Shown piece after piece: positions 40,101 through 52,645 of a DNA stretch of 64,000 nt. Position numbers and translations under genes: made by a program. Below the pieces are notes generated by a model. That model was not told the origin of the DNA and did no database searches. It was given only the letters and a program-made list of their open reading frames with translations. Location: positions 186,001 through 250,000 of the forward strand of contig CAWVNO010001151.1 of assembly GCA_963930645.1 (NCBI GenBank). The letters run 5' to 3'. The first letter of the stretch is position 1, and every line of letters begins with the position of its first letter. This DNA comes from Salticus scenicus (taxonomy: Eukaryota > Arthropoda > Arachnida > Araneae > Salticidae).

Positions 40101-43100
40101 TATCGCAATAACTTTCAGAATCTGCGGAATATATTCTAGTTTCATAAAAAAACCACCGGGAATTTTGCACGGTGAAACTTTAGGCCCGGGGGCGTTTTTA
40201 CGCGGACTTTCGGCAGCCGTCCTGCGCTCTCAAAATTTTTTTCGCAGTTTCACATGCCCATCTTCAAACGACGATTCCCAAGCAACTAAAAGAGTCTAAC
40301 TATCGCAATCACTTTCAGAATCTGCGGAATATATTCTAGTTTCATAAAAAAACCACCGGGAATTTTGCACGGTGAAACTTTAGGCCCGGGGGCGTTTTTA
40401 CGCGGACTTTCGGCAGCCGTCCTGCGCTCTCAAAATTTTTTTCGCAGTTTCACATGCCCATCTTCAAACGACGATTCCCAAGCAACTAAAAGAGTCTAAC
40501 TATCGCAATAACTTTCAGAATCTGCGGAATATATTCTAGTTTCATAATAACATCACCGGGAATTTTGCACGGTGAAACTTTTGGCCCGGGGGGCGTTTTT
40601 ACGCGGACTTTCGGCAGCCGTCCTGCGCTCTCAAAATTTTTTTCGCAGTTTCACATGCCCATCTTCAAACGACGATTCCCAAGCAACTAAAAGAGTCTAA
40701 CTATCGCAATCACTTTCAGAATCTGCGGAATATATTCTAGTTTCATAATAACATCACCGGGAATTTTGCACGGTGAAACTTTAGGCCCGGGGGGCGTTTT
40801 TACGCGGACTTTCGGCAGCCGTCTTGCGCTCTCAAAATTTTTTTCGCAGTTTCACATGCCCATCTTCAAACGACGATTCCCAAGCAACTAAAAGAGTCTA
40901 ACTATCGCAATAACTTTCAGAATCTGCGGAATATATTCTAGTTTCATAATAACATCACCGGGAATTTTGCACGGTGAAACTTTTGGCCCGGGGGGCGTTT
41001 TTACGCGGACTTTCGGCAGCCGTCCTGCGCTCTCAAAATTTTTTTCGCAGTTTCACATGCCCATCTTCAAACGACGATTCCCAAGCAACTAAAAGAGTCT
41101 AACTATCGCAATCACTTTCAGAATCTGCGGAATATATTCTAGTTTCATAATAACATCACCGGGAATTTTGCACGGTGAAACTTTAGGCCCGGGGGGTGTT
41201 TTTACGCGGACTTTCGGCAGCCGTCCTACGCTCTCAAAATTTTTTTCGCAGTTTCACATGCCCATCTTCAAACGACGATTCCCAAGCAACTAAAAGAGTC
41301 TAACTATCGCAATAACTTTCAGAATCTGCGGAATATATTCTAGTTTCATAATAACATCACCGGGAATTTTGCACGGTGAAACTTTTGGCCCGGGGGGCGT
41401 TTTTACGCGGACTTTCGGCAGCCGTCCTGCGCTCTCAAAATTTTTTTCGCAGTTTCACATGCCCATCTTCAAACGACGATTCCCAAGCAACTAAAAGAGT
41501 CTAACTATCGCAATCACTTTCAGAATCTGCGGAATATATTCTAGTTTCATAAAAAAACCACCGGGAATTTTGCACGGTGAAACTTTAGGCCCGGGGGGCG
41601 TTTTTACGCGGACTTTCGGCAGCCGTCCTGCGCTCTCAAAATTTTTTTCGCAGTTTCACATGCCCATCTTCAAACGACGATTCCCAAGCAACTAAAAGAG
41701 TCTAACTATCGCAATAACTTTCAGAATCTGCGGAATATATTCTAGTTTCATAATAACATCACCGGGAATTTTGCACGGTGAAACTTTTGGCCCGGGGGGC
41801 GTTTTTACGCGGACTTTCGGCAGCCGTCCTGCGCTCTCAAAATTTTTTTCGCAGTTTCACATGCCCATCTTCAAACGACGATTCCCAAGCAACTAAAAGA
41901 GTCTAACTATCGCAATCACTTTCAGAATCTGCGGAATATATTCTAGTTTCATAATAACATCACCGGGAATTTTGCACGGTGAAACTTTAGGCCCGGGGGG
42001 CGTTTTTACGCGGACTTTCGGCAGCCGTCTTGCGCTCTCAAAATTTTTTTCGCAGTTTCACATGCCCATCTTCAAACGACGATTCCCAAGCAACTAAAAG
42101 AGTCTAACTATCGCAATAACTTTCAGAATCTGCGGAATATATTCTAGTTTCATAATAACACCACCGGGAATTTTGCACGGTGAAACTTTTGGCCCGGGGG
42201 GCGTTTTTACGCGGACTTTCGGCAGCCGTCCTGCGCTCTCAAAATTTTTTTCCCAGTTTCACATGCCCATCTTCAAACGACGATTCCCAAGCAACTAAAA
42301 GAGTCTAACTATCGCAATCACTTTCAGAATCTGCGGAATATATTCTAGTTTCATAATAACATCACCGGGAATTTTGCACGGTGAAACTTTAGGCCCGGGG
42401 GGCGTTTTTACGCGGACTTTCGGCAGCCGTCCTACGCTCTCAAAATTTTTTTCGCAGTTTCACATGCCCATCTTCAAACGACGATTCCCAAGCAACTAAA
42501 AGAGTCTAACTATCGCAATCACTTTCAGAATCTGCGGAATATATTCTAGTTTCATAATAACATCACCGGGAATTTTGCACGGTGAAACTTTAGGCCCGGG
42601 GGGCGTTTTTACGCGGACTTTCGGCAGCCGTCTTGCGCTCTCAAAATTTTTTTCGCAGTTTCACATGCCCATCTTCAAACGACGATTCCCAAGCAACTAA
42701 AAGAATCTAACTATCGCAATAACTTTCAGAATCTGCGGAATATATTCTAGTTTCATAATAACATCACCGGGAATTTTGCACGGTGAAACTTTTGGCCCGG
42801 GGGGCGTTTTTACGCGGACTTTCGGCAGCCGTCCTGCGCTCTCAAAATTTTTTTCGCAGTTTCACATGCCCATCTTCAAACGAGGATTCCCAAGCAACTA
42901 AAAGAGTCTAACTATCGCAATCACTTTCAGAATCTGCGGAATATATTCTAGTTTCATAATAACATCACCGGGAATTTTGCACGGTGAAACTTTAGGCCCG
43001 GGGGGCGTTTTTACGCGGACTTTCGGCAGCCGTCTTGCGCTCTCAAAATTTTTTTCGCAGTTTCACATGCCCATCTTCAAACGACGATTCCCAAGCAACT

Positions 43101-44404
43101 AAAAGAGTCTAACTATCGCAATAACTTTCAGAATCTGCGGAATATATTCTAGTTTCATAATAACATCACCGGGAATTTTGCACGGTGAAACTTTTGGCCC
43201 GGGGGGCGTTTTTACGCGGACTTTCGGCAGCCGTCCTGCGCTCTCAAAATTTTTTTCGCAGTTTCACATGCCCATCTTCAAACGACGATTCCCAAGCAAC
43301 TAAAAGAGTCTAACTGTCGCAATCACTTTCAGAATCTGCGGAATATATTCTAGTTTCATAAAAAAACCACCGGGAATTTTGCACGGTGAAACTTTAGGCC
43401 CGGGGGGCGTTTTTACGCGGACTTTCGGCAGCCGTCCTGCGCTCTCAAAATTTTTTTCGCAGTTTCACATGCCCATCTTCAAACGACGATTCCCAAGCAA
43501 CTAAAAGAGTCTAACTGTCGCAATCACTTTCAGAATCTGCGGAATATATTCTAGTTTCATAATAACATCACCGGGAATTTTGCACGGTGAAACTTTAGGC
43601 CCGGGGGGCGTTTTTACGCGGACTTTCGGCAGCCGTCCTACGCTCTCAAAATTTTTTTCGCAGTTTCACATGCCCATCTTCAAACGACGATTCCCAAGCA
43701 ACTAAAAGAGTCTAACTATCGCAATCACTTTCAGAATCTGCGGAATATATTCTAGTTTCATAAAAAAACCACCGGGAATTTTGCACGGTGAAACTTTAGG
43801 CCCGGGGGGCGTTTTTACGCGGACTTTCGGCAGCCGTCCTGCGCTCTCAAAATTTTTTTCGCAGTTTCACATGCCCATCTTCAAACGACGATTCCCAAGC
43901 AACTAAAAGAGTCTAACTATCGCAATAACTTTCAGAATCTGCGGAATATATTCTAGTTTCATAATAACATCACCGGGAATTTTGCACGGTGAAACTTTTG
44001 GCCCGGGGGGCGTTTTACGCGGACTTTCGGCAGCCGTCCTGCGCTCTCAAAATTTTTTTCGCAGTTTCACATGCCCATCTTCAAACGACGATTCCCAAGC
44101 AACTAAAAGAGTCTAACTATCGCAATAACTTTCAGAATCTGCGGAATATATTCTAGTTTCATAATAACATCACCGGGAATTTTGCACGGTGAAACTTTTG
44201 GCCCGGGGGGCGTTTTACGCGGACTTTCGGCAGCCGTCCTGCGCTCTCAAAATTTTTTTCGCAGTTTCACATGCCCATCTTCAAACGACGATTCCCAAGC
44301 AACTAAAAGAGTCTAACTATCGCAATCACTTTCAGAATCTGCGGAATATATTCTAGTTTCATAATAACATCACCGGGAATTTTGCACGGTGAAACTTTAG
44401 GCCC
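34165..44404 (+). repeat. Tandem ~5-kb duplication (26 and 25 units)
   Basis: Copy A runs 34,165-39,384 (5,220 bp, 26 units) and copy B 39,385-44,404 (5,020 bp, 25 units). Private changes recur exactly 5,020 bp apart: AACACCACC (37,141 and 42,161), TTTCCCAG (37,231 and 42,251), CGAGGATTCC (37,861 and 42,881), and the two consecutive ACTGTCGC units followed by P, Q and two GCGTTTTACGC 200-bp units. Near the left end the offset is 5,220 bp, because copy A has an additional unit between 34,968 and 35,368. Copy-specific changes (GGGGGGTG near 41,196 in B, a missing T near 35,618 in A, CTGAAAA near 37,420 in A) show some divergence after duplication. Confidence 0.88.
39185..39384 (+). repeat. Chimeric unit at the join of the ~5-kb duplication
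   Basis: This 200-bp unit begins like its partner at 44,205 (GCGTTTTACGC, CCTGCG, CAATCAC) but ends with AAAAAACC and TTTAGG, where the partner has ATAACATC. The tail matches the unit that precedes copy A (33,964, a P unit). A unit with the front of the right end and the back of the left flank is what an unequal exchange creating the tandem duplication would leave. The states are seen directly and the mechanism is inferred. Confidence 0.6.
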
Positions 44405-45208
44405 GGGGGGCGTTTTTACGCGGACTTTCGGCAGCCGTCCTACGCTCTCAAAATTTTTTTCGCAGTTTCACATGCCCATCTTCAAACGACGATTCCCAAG
44501 CAACTAAAAGAGTCTAACTATCGCAATCACTTTCAGAATCTGCGGAATATATTCTAGTTTCATAAAAAAACCACCGGGAATTTTGCACGGTGAAACTTTA
44601 GGCCCGGGGGGCGTTTTTACGCGGACTTTCGGCAGCCGTCCTGCGCTCTCAAAATTTTTTTCGCAGTTTCACATGCCCATCTTCAAACGACGATTCCCAA
44701 GCAACTAAAAGAGTCTAACTATCGCAATCACTTTCAGAATCTGCGGAATATATTCTAGTTTCATAATAACATCACCGAGAATTTTGCACGGTGAAACTTT
44801 AGGCCCGGGGGGCGTTTTTACGCGGACTTTCGGCAGCCGTCCTACGCTCTCAAAAATTTTTTCGCAGTTTCACATGCCCATCTTCAAACGACGATTCCCA
44901 AGCAACTAAAAGAGTCTAACTATCGCAATCACTTTCAGAATCTGCGGAATATATTCTAGTTTCATAAAAAAACCACCGGGAATTTTGCACGGTGAAACTT
45001 TAGGCCCGGGGGGCGTTTTTACGCGGACTTTCGGCAGCCGTCCTGCGCTCTCAAAATTTTTTTCGCAGTTTCACATGCCCATCTTCAAACGACGATTCCC
45101 AAGCAACTAAAAGAGTCTAACTATCGCAATAACTTTCAGAATCTGCGGAATATATTCTAGTTTCATAATAACATCACCGGGAATTTTGCACGGTGAAACT
45201 TTTGGCCC

Positions 45209-48200
45209 GGGGGGCGTTTTTACGCGGACTTTCGGCAGCCGTCCTACGCTCTCAAAATTTTTTTCGCAGTTTCACATGCCCATCTTCAAACGACGATTCC
45301 CAAGCAACTAAAAGAGTCTAACTATCGCAATAACTTTCAGAATCTGCGGAATATATTCTAGTTTCATAATAACATCACCGGGAATTTTGCACAGTGAAAC
45401 TTTTGGCCCGGGGGGCGTTTTTACGCGGACTTTCGGCAGCCGTCCTGCGCTCTCAAAATTTATTTCGCAGTTTCACATGCCCATCTTCAAACGACGATTC
45501 CCAAGAAACTAAAAGAGTCTAACTATCGCAATCACTTTCAGAATCTGCGGAATATATTCTAGTTTCATAATAACATCACCGGGAATTTTGCACGGTGAAA
45601 CTTTAGGCCCGGGGGGCGTTTTTACGCGGACTTTCGGCAGCCGTCTTGCGCTCTCAAAATTTTTTTCGCAGTTTCACATGCCCATCTTCAAACGACGATT
45701 CCCAAGCAACTAAAAGAATTTAACTATCGCAATAACTTTCAGAATCTGCGGAATATATTCTAGTTTCATAATAACATCACCGGGAATTTTGCACGGTGAA
45801 ACTTTTGGCCCGGGGGGCGTTTTTACGCGGACTTTCGGCAGCCGTCCTGCGCTCTCAAAATTTTTTTCGCAATTTCACATGCCCATCTTCAAACGACGAT
45901 TCCCAAGCAACTAAAAGAGTCTAACTATCGCAATCACTTTCAGAATCTGCGGAATATATTCTAGTTTCATAATAACATCACCGGGAATTTTGCACGGTGA
46001 AACTTTAGGCCCGGGGGGCGTTTATACGCGGACTTTCGGCAGCCGTCCTACGCTCTCAAAATTTTTTTCGCAGTTTCACGTGCCCATCTTCAAACGACGA
46101 TTCCCAAGCAACTAAAAGAGTCTAACTATCGCAATAACTTTCAGAATCTGCGGAATATATTCTAGTTTCATAATAACATCACCGGGAATTTTGCACGGTG
46201 AAACTTTAGCCCCGGGGGGCGTTTTTACGCGGACTTTCGGCAGCCCTCCTACGCTCTCAAAATTTTTTTCGCAGTTTCACATGCCCATCTTCAAACGACG
46301 ATTCCCAAGCAACTAAAAGAGTCTAACTATCGCAATCACTTTCAGAATCTGCGGAATATATTCTAGTTTCATAAAAAAACCACCGGGAATTTTGCACGGT
46401 GAAACTTTAGGCCCGGGGGGCGTTTTTACGCGGACTTTCGGCAGCCGTCCTGCGCTCTCAAAATTTTTTTCGCAGTTTCACATGCCCATCTTCAAACGAC
46501 GATTCCCAAGCAACTAAAAGAGTCTAACTATCGCAATAACTTTCAGAATCTGCGGAATATATTCTAGTTTCATAATAACATCACCGGGAATTTTGCACGG
46601 TGAAACTTTTGGCCCGGGGGGCGTTTTTACGCGGACTTTCGGCAGCCGTCCTGCGCTCTCAAAATTTTTTTCGCAGTTTCACATGCCCATCTTCAAACGA
46701 CGATTCCCAAGCAACTAAAAGAGTCTAACTATCGCAATCACTTTCAGAATCTGCGGAATATATTCTAGTTTCATAATAACATCACCGGGAATTTTGCACG
46801 GTGAAACTTTAGGCCCGGGGGGCGTTTTTACGCGGACTTTCGGCAGCCGTCTTGCGCTCTCAAAATTTTTTTCGCAGTTTCACATGCCCATCTTCAAACG
46901 ACGATTCCCAAGCAACTAAAAGAGTCTAACTATCGCAATAACTTTCAGAATCTGCGGAATATATTCTAGTTTCATAATAACATCACCGGGAATTTAAAAC
47001 GGTGAAACTTTTGGCCCGGGGGGCGTTTTTACGCGGACTTTCGGCAGCCGTCCTGCGCTCTCAAAATTTTTTTCGCAGTTTCACATGCCCATCTTCAAAC
47101 GACGATTCCCAAGCAACTAAAAGAGTCTAACTCTCGCAATCACTTTCAGAATCTGCGGAATATATTCTAGTTTCATAATAACATCACCGGGAATTTTGCA
47201 CGGTGAAACTTTAGGCCCGGGGGGCGTTTTTACGCGGACTTTCGGCAGCCGTCCTACGCTCTCAAAATTTTTTTCGCAGTTTCACGTGCCCATCTTCAAA
47301 CGACGATTCCCAAGCAACTAAAAGAGTCTAACTATCGCAATAACTTTCAGAATCTGCGGAATATATTCTAGTTTCATAATAACATCACCGGGAATTTTGC
47401 ACGGTGAAACTTTTGGCCCGGGGGGCGTTTTTACGCGGACTTTCGGCAGCCGTCCTGCGCTCTCAAAATTTTTTTCGCAGTTTCACATGCCCATCTTCAA
47501 ACGACGATTCCCAAGCAACTAAAAGAGTCTAACTATCGCAATCACTTTCAGAATCTGCGGAATATATTCTAGTTTCATAATAACATCACCGGGAATTTTG
47601 CACGGTGAAACTTTAGGCCCGGGGGGCGTTTATACGCGGACTTTCGGCAGCCGTCCTACGCTCTCAAAATTTTTTTCGCAGTTTCACGTGCCCATCTTCA
47701 AACGACGATTCCCAAGCAACTAAAAGAGTCTAACTATCGCAATAACTTTCAGAATCTGCGGAATATATTCTTGTTTCATAATAACATCACCGGGAATTTT
47801 GCACGGTGAAACTTTAGGCCCGGGGGGCGTTTTTACGCGGACTTTCGGCAGCCGTCCTACGCTCTCAAAATTTTTTTCGCAGTTTCACATGCCCATCTTC
47901 AAACGACGATTCCCAAGCAACTAAAAGAGTCTAACTATCGCAATCACTTTCAGAATCTGCGGAATATATTCTAGTTTCATAAAAAAACCACCGGGAATTT
48001 TGCACGGTGAAACTTTTGGCCCGGGGGGCGTTTTTACGCGGACTTTCGGCAGCCGTCCTACGCTTTCAAAATTTTTTTCGCAGTTTCACATGCCCATCTT
48101 CAAACGACGATTCCCAAGCAACTAAAAGAGTCTAACTATCGCAATCACTTTCAGAATCTGCGGAATATATTCTAGTTTCATAATAACATCACCGGGAATT

Positions 48201-51200
48201 TTGCACGGTGAAACTTTAGGCCCGGGGGGCGTTTATACGCGGACTTTCGGCAGCCGTCCTACGCTCTCAAAATTTTTTTCGCAGTTTCACATGCCCATCT
48301 TCAAACGACGATTCCCAAGCAACTAAAAGAGTCTAACTATCGCAATAACTTTCAGAATCTGCGGAATATATTCTAGTTTCATAATAACATCACCGGGAAT
48401 TTTGCACAGTGAAACTTTTGGCCCGGGGGGCGTTTTTACGCGGACTTTCGGCAGCCGTCCTGCGCTCTCAAAATTTATTTCGCAGTTTCACATGCCCATC
48501 TTCAAACGACGATTCCCAAGCAACTAAAAGAGTCTAACTATCGCAATCACTTTCAGAATCTGCGGAATATATTCTAGTTTCATAATAACATCACCGGGAA
48601 TTTTGCACGGTGAAACTTTAGGCCCGGGGGGCGTTTTTACGCGGACTTTCGGCAGCCGTCTTGCGCTCTCAAAATTTTTTTCGCAGTTTCACATGCCCAT
48701 CTTCAAACGACGATTCCCAAGCAACTAAAAGAATCTAACTATCGCAATAACTTTCAGAATCTGCGGAATATATTCTAGTTTCATAATAACATCACCGGGA
48801 ATTTTGCACGGTGAAACTTTTGGCCCGGGGGGCGTTTTTACGCGGACTTTCGGCAGCCGTCCTGCGCTCTCAAAATTTTTTTCGCAATTTCACATGCCCA
48901 TCTTCAAACGACGATTCCCAAGCAACTAAAAGAGTCTAACTATCGCAATCACTTTCAGAATCTGCGGAATATATTCTAGTTTCATAATAACATCACCGGG
49001 AATTTTGCACGGTGAAACTTTAGGCCCGGGGGGTGTTTATACGCGGACTTTCGGCAGCCGTCCTACGCTCTCAAAATTTTTTTCGCAGTTTCACGTGCCC
49101 ATCTTCAAACGACGATTCCCAAGCAACTAAAAGAGTCTAACTATCGCAATAACTTTCAGAATCTGCGGAATATATTCTAGTTTCATAATAACATCACCGG
49201 GAATTTTGCACGGTGAAACTTTAGCCCCGGGGGGCGTTTTTACGCGGACTTTCGGCAGCCGTCCTACGCTCTCAAAATTTTTTTCGCAGTTTCACATGCC
49301 CATCTTCAAACGACGATTCCCAAGCAACTAAAAGAGTCTAACTATCGCAATCACTTTCAGAATCTGCGGAATATATTCTAGTTTCATAAAAAAACCACCG
49401 GGAATTTTGCACGGTGAAACTTTAGGCCCGGGGGGCGTTTTTACGCGGACTTTCGGCAGCCGTCCTGCGCTCTCAAAATTTTTTTCGCAGTTTCACATGC
49501 CCATCTTCAAACGACGATTCCCAAGCAACTAAAAGAGTCTAACTATCGCAATAACTTTCAGAATCTGCGGAATATATTCTAGTTTCATAATAACATCACC
49601 GGGAATTTTGCACGGTGAAACTTTTTGCCCGGGGGGCGTTTTTACGCGGACTTTCGGCAGCCGTCCTGCGCTCTCAAAATTTTTTTCGCAGTTTCACATG
49701 CCCATCTTCAAACGACGATTCCCAAGCAACTAAAAGAGTCTAACTATCGCAATCACTTTCAGAATCTGCGGAATATATTCTAGTTTCATAATAACATCAC
49801 CGGGAATTTTGCACGGTGAAACTTTAGGCCCGGGGGGCGTTTTTACGCGGACTTTCGGCAGCCGTCTTGCGCTCTCAAAATTTTTTTCGCAGTTTCACAT
49901 GCCCATCTTCAAACGACGATTCCCAAGCAACTAAAAGAGTCTAACTATCGCAATAACTTTCAGAATCTGCGGAATATATTCTAGTTTCATAATAACATCA
50001 CCGGGAATTTTGCACGGTGAAACTTTTGGCCCGGGGGGCGTTTTTACGCGGACTTTCGGCAGCCGTCCTGCGCTCTCAAAATTTTTTTCGCAGTTTCACA
50101 TGCCCATCTTCAAACGACGATTCCCAAGCAACTAAAAGAGTCTAACTATCGCAATCACTTTCAGAATCTGCGGAATATATTCTAGTTTCATAATAACATC
50201 ACCGGGAATTTTGCACGGTGAAACTTTAGGCCCGGGGGGCGTTTTTACGCGGACTTTCGGCAGCCGTCCTACGCTCTCAAAATTTTTTTCGCAGTTTCAC
50301 GTGCCCATCTTCAAACGACGATTCCCAAGCAACTAAAAGAGTCTAACTATCGCAATAACTTTCAGAATCTGCGGAATATATTCTAGTTTCATAATAACAT
50401 CACCGGGAATTTTGCACGGTGAAACTTTTGGCCCGGGGGGCGTTTTTACGCGGACTTTCGGCAGCCGTCCTGCGCTCTCAAAATTTTTTTCGCAGTTTCA
50501 CATGCCCATCTTCAAACGACGATTCCCAAGCAACTAAAAGAGTCTAACTATCGCAATCACTTTCAGAATCTGCGGAATATATTCTAGTTTCATAATAACA
50601 TCACCGGGAATTTTGCACGGTGAAACTTTAGGCCCGGGGGGCGTTTATACGCGGACTTTCGGCAGCCGTCCTACGCTCTCAAAATTTTTTTCGCAGTTTC
50701 ACGTGCCCATCTTCAAACGACGATTCCCAAGCAACTAAAAGAGTCTAACTATCGCAATAACTTTCAGAATCTGCGGAATATATTCTTGTTTCATAATAAC
50801 ATCACCGGGAATTTTGCACGGTGAAACTTTAGGCCCGGGGGGCGTTTTTACGCGGACTTTCGGCAGCCGTCCTACGCTCTCAAAATTTTTTTCGCAGTTT
50901 CACATGCCCATCTTCAAACGACGATTCCCAAGCAACTAAAAGAGTCTAACTATCGCAATCACTTTCAGAATCTGCGGAATATATTCTAGTTTCATAAAAA
51001 AACCACCGGGAATTTTGCACGGTGAAACTTTTGGCCCGGGGGGCGTTTTTACGCGGACTTTCGGCAGCCGTCCTACGCTTTCAAAATTTTTTTCGCAGTT
51101 TCACATGCCCATCTTCAAACGACGATTCCCAAGCAACTAAAAGAGTCTAACTATCGCAATCACTTTCAGAATCTGCGGAATATATTCTAGTTTCATAATA

Positions 51201-51238
51201 ACATCACCGGGAATTTTGCACGGTGAAACTTTAGGCCC
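45209..51238 (+). repeat. Tandem pair of 15-unit (3,015-bp) blocks
   Basis: Copy A is 45,209-48,223 and copy B 48,224-51,238. Private changes shared at exactly 3,015 bp are GCACAGTG (45,391 and 48,406), CGCAATTTC (45,871 and 48,886), TTTAGCCCC (46,208 and 49,223), ATTCTTGTTTC (47,771 and 50,786) and CGCTTTCAA (48,061 and 51,076). Changes private to one copy, such as AATTTAAAACGG near 46,994, CTCTCGC near 47,132, GGGGGGTG at 49,028 and CTTTTTGCCC near 49,622, arose later or were lost by conversion. The length equals that of the separate 15-unit block near 7-10 kb, but the order of units and the private changes differ, so these are independent events. Confidence 0.9.
48224..48424 (+). repeat. 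Chimeric W/R unit at the join of the 3,015-bp pair
   Basis: The front has TTTATACG, the W mark, but the unit then carries CACATG, GCACAGTG and TTTTGG, as in the R-like unit at 45,209. The unit one period to the right (51,239) is a full W with CACGTG. The switch lies between about 48,236 and 48,290, so the exchange that created the 15-unit duplication is mapped to about 55 bp. Confidence 0.7.
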
Positions 51239-52645
51239 GGGGGGCGTTTATACGCGGACTTTCGGCAGCCGTCCTACGCTCTCAAAATTTTTTTCGCAGT
51301 TTCACGTGCCCATCTTCAAACGACGATTCCCAAGCAAATAAAAGAGTCTAACTATCGCAATAACTTTCAGAATCTGCGGAATATATTCTAGTTTCATAAT
51401 AACATCACCGGGAATTTTGCACGGTGAAACTTTAGGCCCGGGGGGCGTTTTTACGCGGACTTTCGGCAGCCGTCCTACGCTCTCAAAATTTTTTTCGCAG
51501 TTTCACATGCCCATCTTCAAACGACGATTCCCAAGCAACTAAAAGAGTCTAACTATCGCAATCACTTTCAGAATCTGCGGAATATATTCTAGTTTCATAA
51601 AAAAACCACCGGGAATTCTGCACGGTGAAACTTTAGGCCCGGGGGGCGTTTTTACGCGGACTTTCGGCAGCCGTCCTGCGCTCTCAAAATTTTTTTCGCA
51701 GTTTCACATGCCCATCTTCAAACGACGATTCCCAAGCAACTAAAAGAGTCTAACTATCGCAATAACTTTCAGAATCTGCGGAATATATTCTAGTTTCATA
51801 ATAACATCACCGGGAATTTTGCACGGTGAAACTTTTGGCCCGGGGGGCGTTTTTACGCGGACTTTCGGCAGCCGTCCTGCGCTCTCAAAATTTTTTTCGC
51901 AGTTTCACATGCTCATCTTCAAACGACGATTCCCAAGCAACTAAAAGAGTCTAACTATCGCAATCACTTTCAGAATCTGCGGAATATATTCTAGTTTCAT
52001 AATAACATCACCGGGAATTTTGCACGGTGAAACTTTAGGCCCGGGGGGCGTTTTTACGCGGACTTTCGGCAGCCGTCTTGCGCTCTCAAAATTTTTTTCG
52101 CAGTTTCACATGCCCATCTTCAAACGACGATTCCCAAGCAACTAAAAGAGTCTAACTATCGCAATAACTTTCAGAATCTGCGGAATATATTCTAGTTTCA
52201 TAATAACATCACCGGGAATTTTGCACGGTGAAACTTTTGGCCCGGGGGGCGTTTTTACGCGGACTTTCGGCAGCCGTCCTGCGCTCTCAAAATTTTTTTC
52301 GCAGTTTCACATGCCCATCTTCAAACGACGATTCCCAAGCAACTAAAAGAGTCTAACTATCGCAATCACTTTCAGAATCTGCGGAATATATTCTAGTTTC
52401 ATAATAACATCACCGGGAATTTTGCACGGTGAAACTTTAGGCCCGGGGGGCGTTTTTACGCGGACTTTCGGCAGCCGTCCTACGCTCTCAAAATTTTTTT
52501 CGCAGTTTCACGTGCCCATCTTCAAACGACGATTCCCAAGCAACTAAAAGAGTCTAACTATCGCAATAACTTTCAGAATCTGCGGAATATATTCTAGTTT
52601 CATAATAACATCACCGGGAATTTTGCACGGTGAAACTTTAGGCCC

